Positions 60,646-64,000 of a DNA stretch of 64,000 nt are shown here, one piece after another. Source of the DNA: CAVPKN01 sp964588495 (GTDB lineage Bacteria > Chlamydiota > Chlamydiia > Chlamydiales > JAAKFR01); the NCBI GenBank assembly GCA_964588495.1, contig CAZPPS010000005.1, positions 1 to 64,000 of the forward strand, in the 5' to 3' direction. Both the position numbers and the translations under genes were made by a program. Below the pieces are notes generated by a model that was given only the letters and a program-made list of their open reading frames with translations, was not told where the DNA came from and did not search any database. Every line of letters begins with the position of its first letter. Position 1 is the first letter of the stretch.

Positions 60646-63156
60646 CTAAATATCTAGATTCTTAACAGAGAGGGCATGGTGTTCGATAAAGGCTCTTCGG
60701 GGCGGGACCTCTTCTCCCATGAGCATCGTAAACATGTGATCGGCAGCAAAAGCATCGGGCAAAGTCACGCGCATCAGCGTCCGCTTCTCAGGATTCATCG
60801 TGGTCTCCCAAAGCTGGTCAGCGTTCATCTCACCAAGACCCTTATACCGTTGGACTTCGACCCCTTTTCTTCCATGGACGCGCAAATAGTCGATCAGCTC
60901 CCGCATTGTGAAAAATTCCTGGGCGTTCTCTTCCCCTTCTTTCACAGCAAATAGCTTTCCATTGGCGATCAGGTAGCGATCTAAAGAGAGTCCCGCTTCG
61001 CTCAAACGGTTCATAAGCTGTTGGAAAGACTCTTCCTTGAAAAGCTCGATATAAGAGAGAGATTTAGGACGGAAAGTTTTGAGCGCTTCCTGTTTTTCCT
61101 CTTCGCTCAAATCTTTTAAGGTCGCCTCGTAGCTTTCCCGCTGCTGGATATCAAAGTCTTTGGCGATATCCAAAAACTCATCTTCGGAATAGACAAACTT
61201 AGTAGGTTCATCTTTAAAAGCAGTAATCACATAGCGGGGATATTCTCCCTTTTCGCTCTTCGAGTCGATAAATTCTCTAAAAGGAATCGCCTTTCTTTCC
61301 AGCGATGTGATGAAATGCTCCACATCCAAAATCAAAGAGACCAGAACATTCGTCTCGTTCTCGTCGAGATCTTTATCTTGGATAGCGTCGTGAATTTTCA
61401 CATCCTGTCTTCCCAGCTCGAGCAGGTAGTTATCCATCTCTTTTTCTGAGGTGATGTAGCGGCTCTGTTTTTTGCGCGTTACCTTATAAAGAGGGGGCTG
61501 CGCAATGTAAATGTAGTTATTTTCGATGAGCGCCGGCATGTGGCGGTAGAAGAAAGTCAAGAGAAGCGTTCTGATGTGGGATCCGTCGACGTCAGCATCC
61601 GTCATGATGATGATGCGGTGGTAACGGAGCTTTTCAAGGTTTAACGTATCGGCTCCAATGCCGCATCCTAAAGCTGCAATAATGGTTCCCACTTCCTGGT
61701 TTTGGAAAACTTTTTGCAAACGGGCTTTTTCGACATTCAGAATTTTACCACGAATGGGCAAAATGGCCTGAAAACGGCGGTCACGCCCCATTTTTGCAGA
61801 ACCTCCCGCAGAGTCCCCTTCTACGATATAGATCTCACACTTTGCAGGTTCCCTTTCCTGACAGTCGATCAATTTCCCTGGCAAACGTGCGCTATCTAAG
61901 GCTGTTTTTCTCAAAGTAAGTTCACGGGCCTTTTTAGCAGCTTCGCGCGCTTGGGCTGCCACAATCACTTTTTCAATAATCGAACGGGCAATTTGAGGGT
62001 TTTCGCTGAGATAGATAGAGAGCTCTTCTCCGGCAATTTGCTGCACAATCGAGCCCACATCGCTGTTTCCGAGTCTTTGCTTGGTTTGCCCTTCAAACTG
62101 GGGATTGGCCACTTTAACCGAAATCACAGCCGTCAGACCTTCCCGCATGTCTTCCCCGGTAATTGCGATTTTGTCGCTTTTGAGAAGGTTGTGGCTCTTG
62201 ATATAAGTATTCAAAACACGTGTAAGGGCAGTTGAAAATCCAGTTAAATGGGATCCCCCTTGGCGTGTGGGGATGTTGTTGGCATAAGAGAGGATCGATT
62301 CGACGTAGCCATCGTTCCATTGCATCGCCACTTCAAATTCAATCGGGCCATTATCCCCTTCTTTACCCCCTTTAAAGTAGACAGGAGTGGGGAAAAGAGG
62401 GATTTTGTTTTCGTTCAAATAGGAGACAAACGAAACGATTCCTCCCTCATAGCGAAACTGAGTCAGTGGCCGCTCTTCGTCCCGCTCATCCTTAAAGCGG
62501 ATATCGATTCCCCGGTTCAAGAATGCGAGCTCACGCAGTCTGCGCGATAAAATGTCGGCATCAAAAACTGTCACCGCAAAAATCTCTTTATCGGGCCAAA
62601 AGGTAACTTTTGTTCCTCTTTTTTCTGTTGTCCCTACAATTTCGATCGGGCCACAAGGTTTGCCCCTTGCAAACACCATCCGGTAGATTTTGCCATCTTT
62701 AAACACGTCGACTTGAAACTTTTCAGATAACGCATTGACGCAAGAAACGCCCACCCCGTGAAGGCCTCCAGAGACTTTGTAGGTATCTTTGCTGAATTTT
62801 CCGCCCGCGTGCAAAACGGTCAACACAACTTCGAGAGCTGAGATCTCATAACCCCGCTTTTTCGATTCCTGTTCGTGAATCCCCACTGGAATTCCCCGTC
62901 CATCATCTTCAACGGTAATACTATTGTCTGGGTGAATGGTGATGTCGATATGAGAGCAAAAGCCTGCCATGGCCTCGTCGATACTGTTGTCGACAACTTC
63001 GTAAACTAAATGGTGCAGACCGTTTTGTCCGGTATCGCCAATGTACATCCCGGGGCGCTCGCGGACAGCCTGCAACCCTTCAAGAACGGTGATTGCACTT
63101 GCATCATACTGCTTCTCTTTAGATTGAGTCGCTTTGTCTTCCAAATCCATATGCAT
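60646..63156 (-). CDS. gyrB: DNA gyrase subunit B
   Basis: An 836-residue ATPase subunit of gyrase. VYEVVDNSIDEAMAGFCSHI and VEDDGRGIPVGIHEQ are the GHKL ATP site, SGGLHGVGVSCVNALS the lid, and EGDSAGGSAKMGRDRRFQAI plus MTDADVDGSHIRTLLLTF the TOPRIM metal site; the C-terminal RYKGLGEMNADQLWETTM closes it. It starts four bases after the upstream DUF721 gene, so DUF721-gyrB-gyrA-tmk-holB looks like one operon, in the CT191-CT187 order as I remember it. Confidence 0.97.
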   Translation of the reverse strand: MHMDLEDKATQSKEKQYDASAITVLEGLQAVRERPGMYIGDTGQNGLHHLVYEVVDNSIDEAMAGFCSHIDITIHPDNSITVEDDGRGIPVGIHEQESKKRGYEISALEVVLTVLHAGGKFSKDTYKVSGGLHGVGVSCVNALSEKFQVDVFKDGKIYRMVFARGKPCGPIEIVGTTEKRGTKVTFWPDKEIFAVTVFDADILSRRLRELAFLNRGIDIRFKDERDEERPLTQFRYEGGIVSFVSYLNENKIPLFPTPVYFKGGKEGDNGPIEFEVAMQWNDGYVESILSYANNIPTRQGGSHLTGFSTALTRVLNTYIKSHNLLKSDKIAITGEDMREGLTAVISVKVANPQFEGQTKQRLGNSDVGSIVQQIAGEELSIYLSENPQIARSIIEKVIVAAQAREAAKKARELTLRKTALDSARLPGKLIDCQEREPAKCEIYIVEGDSAGGSAKMGRDRRFQAILPIRGKILNVEKARLQKVFQNQEVGTIIAALGCGIGADTLNLEKLRYHRIIIMTDADVDGSHIRTLLLTFFYRHMPALIENNYIYIAQPPLYKVTRKKQSRYITSEKEMDNYLLELGRQDVKIHDAIQDKDLDENETNVLVSLILDVEHFITSLERKAIPFREFIDSKSEKGEYPRYVITAFKDEPTKFVYSEDEFLDIAKDFDIQQRESYEATLKDLSEEEKQEALKTFRPKSLSYIELFKEESFQQLMNRLSEAGLSLDRYLIANGKLFAVKEGEENAQEFFTMRELIDYLRVHGRKGVEVQRYKGLGEMNADQLWETTMNPEKRTLMRVTLPDAFAADHMFTMLMGEEVPPRRAFIEHHALSVKNLDI

Positions 63157-63160
63157 TTAT

Positions 63161-63502
63161 TTATCCTAATCTAAAGAAGATTGTTTTGATTACGGTTCCT
63201 GGAAATTTATCTCTTAAACTTTGAATCAGACGGGGTTTGTCATTTTGAGTCAAAAGGCTGAACAACGTCGAATTTTTAACTTTAACCGTCAGAATTCCTT
63301 CCACAAACGAAACGGCCTGTGTCATGGGAGCTAGCTGCTCTCCGATCACTTGCGGCCATGCGGCACAGACCAAATCAGGACGCTCGTCCACTTTTTTGCC
63401 AATGTCTTCCATAAAAAGGGGCAGAAGCTGACAGATGTGTCTTGAGGTGAGCTGCTGGCCATCATAATGGCGTGGAAGGCGCTTTTGGGATACCGGTCGC
63501 AT
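63161..63502 (-). CDS. DUF721/DciA-like protein
   Basis: A 113-residue protein with the DUF721 pattern: LPLFMEDIGKKVDERPDLV, AWPQVIGEQLAPMTQAVSF, EGILTVKVKNSTLFSLLTQN and LRDKFPGTVIKTIFFRLG. Family members (DciA) help load the replicative helicase. Here it heads the gyrase operon. Function inferred from family. Confidence 0.85.
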   Translation of the reverse strand: MRPVSQKRLPRHYDGQQLTSRHICQLLPLFMEDIGKKVDERPDLVCAAWPQVIGEQLAPMTQAVSFVEGILTVKVKNSTLFSLLTQNDKPRLIQSLRDKFPGTVIKTIFFRLG

Positions 63503-63641
63503 GCAGTTGTGTAGCTCGCTAAAATTCAGTACAAATATACCTCATCTCCACCATAGCCGCAAGCAAAAATCCGCCACCGAGAGAGAACTTAATTATCATA
63601 ATCTTTATTTTAAATTAATACTTGTGTGATAGAATAATTCC

Positions 63642-64000
63642 ATGAATTTTTTATATGGTTTGTTTTTTTCACCTCCAGAAAATTTATCCATCCAACAACA
63701 GATTGAATGGAAAAAAGAAGCTTTGGGTATTTCTCCTCAAGATGAGCTCCATAAGCTCGTGATGGGCTTCTTCCTCGATCAGGTTGAAGGGATTGGAGAT
63801 GAAAAAAAGGTCCTTGAAGATTTAAGCCGTTTTGAGTGGTTTGCAGGCTCTGTGAGTGGCGCAAGACTCCGTCTTGAACTGGAGAGCTTTTTGATGAGGG
63901 ATTCTGCACATCAGCTCGATCCTGCCACTGTTAATCAGATTAAAACTGTCATTGGAATGTTGCAAAGAGCCGATGAGCAATCCTCATTGATCGATTTGAT
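63642..64000 (+). CDS. Hypothetical protein, cut by the window end
   Basis: An ATG at 63642 opens a frame that runs without a stop to the last base (119 complete codons): MNFLYGLFFSPPENLSIQQQ, later DELHKLVMGFFLDQVEG and LSRFEWFAGSVSGARLRLEL. Helical, no domain recognised; it is divergent from the gyrase operon. The 139-base gap before it is AT-rich with a possible TAGAAT -10 at 63630. Confidence 0.6.
   Translation, partial: MNFLYGLFFSPPENLSIQQQIEWKKEALGISPQDELHKLVMGFFLDQVEGIGDEKKVLEDLSRFEWFAGSVSGARLRLELESFLMRDSAHQLDPATVNQIKTVIGMLQRADEQSSLIDL

Noticed and set aside
60646..63156. ParE/ParC instead of GyrB/GyrA
   Set aside because: The partner has a GyrA box (QKRGGSG) and gyrase-type lengths, and the order matches the gyrase locus.
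1..64000. CRISPR arrays, rRNA and tRNA genes
   Set aside because: No regularly spaced direct repeats, no rRNA words and no GGTTCGANNCC-type tRNA arms were found on reading both strands; a covariance-model search was not possible.

Overview
The window looks like a chromosomal segment of a chlamydia-like bacterium outside Chlamydiaceae (a Waddlia/Parachlamydia-type 'environmental' chlamydia). The evidence is gene order and gene content. gyrB-gyrA-tmk-holB, kdsB-pyrG-ruvX, zwf-opcA-pgl, tsaD-oppA...oppBCDF and a DASS dicarboxylate carrier follow the order I remember for Chlamydia. Around and between them lie genes Chlamydiaceae lack or rarely have: glucokinase, aconitase, exported superoxide dismutase, F-box, U-box and ankyrin proteins, and proteins with an inclusion-membrane-type paired hydrophobic segment. 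I cannot name the genus without a search.

Layout. 1-3.4 kb: a group II intron reverse transcriptase (minus strand) and a divergent F-box protein with its own promoter. 3.4-8.3 kb: a MITE-like element, then an ion-transport island (one channel, two intact cation/proton antiporters, one broken antiporter). 8.3-11.1 kb: a secreted duplicated protein, a probable HipA remnant broken by a repeat, a nitroreductase and a small membrane protein. 11.1-18.3 kb: acnA-dipeptidase-glk operon, tsaC/sua5, an Inc-like protein, DoxX. 18.4-21.1 kb: kdsB, pyrG, ruvX. 21.3-26.5 kb: an island with a 904-residue orphan, two tandem U-box/ankyrin proteins and an HD-domain protein, inserted between ruvX and zwf. 26.7-40.7 kb: oxidative pentose phosphate genes, tsaD, two OppA lipoproteins and OppBCDF, interrupted by a coiled-coil Inc-like protein. 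40.9-43.0 kb: a membrane U-box protein and two small tail-anchored-type proteins. 43-46 kb: cyclophilin, DUF1186-like protein, dicarboxylate carrier. 45.9-51.2 kb: an unrecognised two-family system of divergently paired genes (called A and B here). 51.2-54.6 kb: pirin, thiol peroxidase, exported SOD, esterase, a 53-residue basic protein and a TIR/deoxyribosyltransferase-like protein. 55-56.7 kb: a PARG-type macrodomain protein fused to an Inc-like membrane module. 56.8-64 kb: holB, tmk, gyrA, gyrB, a DUF721/DciA-like gene and the start of one more gene.

The most interesting content is the host-interaction repertoire. The A/B cassettes (two A genes; two intact and one decayed B gene) have B proteins carrying a kinase-like pattern: glycine-rich loop, VVK/VLK lysine, DLHPxNxG and a DF. 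The A promoters share a GACTTACG box exactly 66 bp upstream of both A start codons. The Inc-PARG fusion carries the GGGx7QEE signature beside a hydrophobic module shared with a coiled-coil protein 20 kb away. Four ubiquitin-pathway-type proteins lie in four different places.

Short palindromic repeats of at least five kinds sit mostly between genes, often between convergent genes. They fall into a CACAGAG/CACAAAG type, an ATCCTTTTATCCTGTTA type, a GCGGCGATTATTCGCCGC type, an AACCTGAGTTTTGGGTT inverted pair and a GGCTGTGTTGAAA inverted pair. No tRNA, rRNA or CRISPR array was found. All statements come from reading the sequence; no database search was run.
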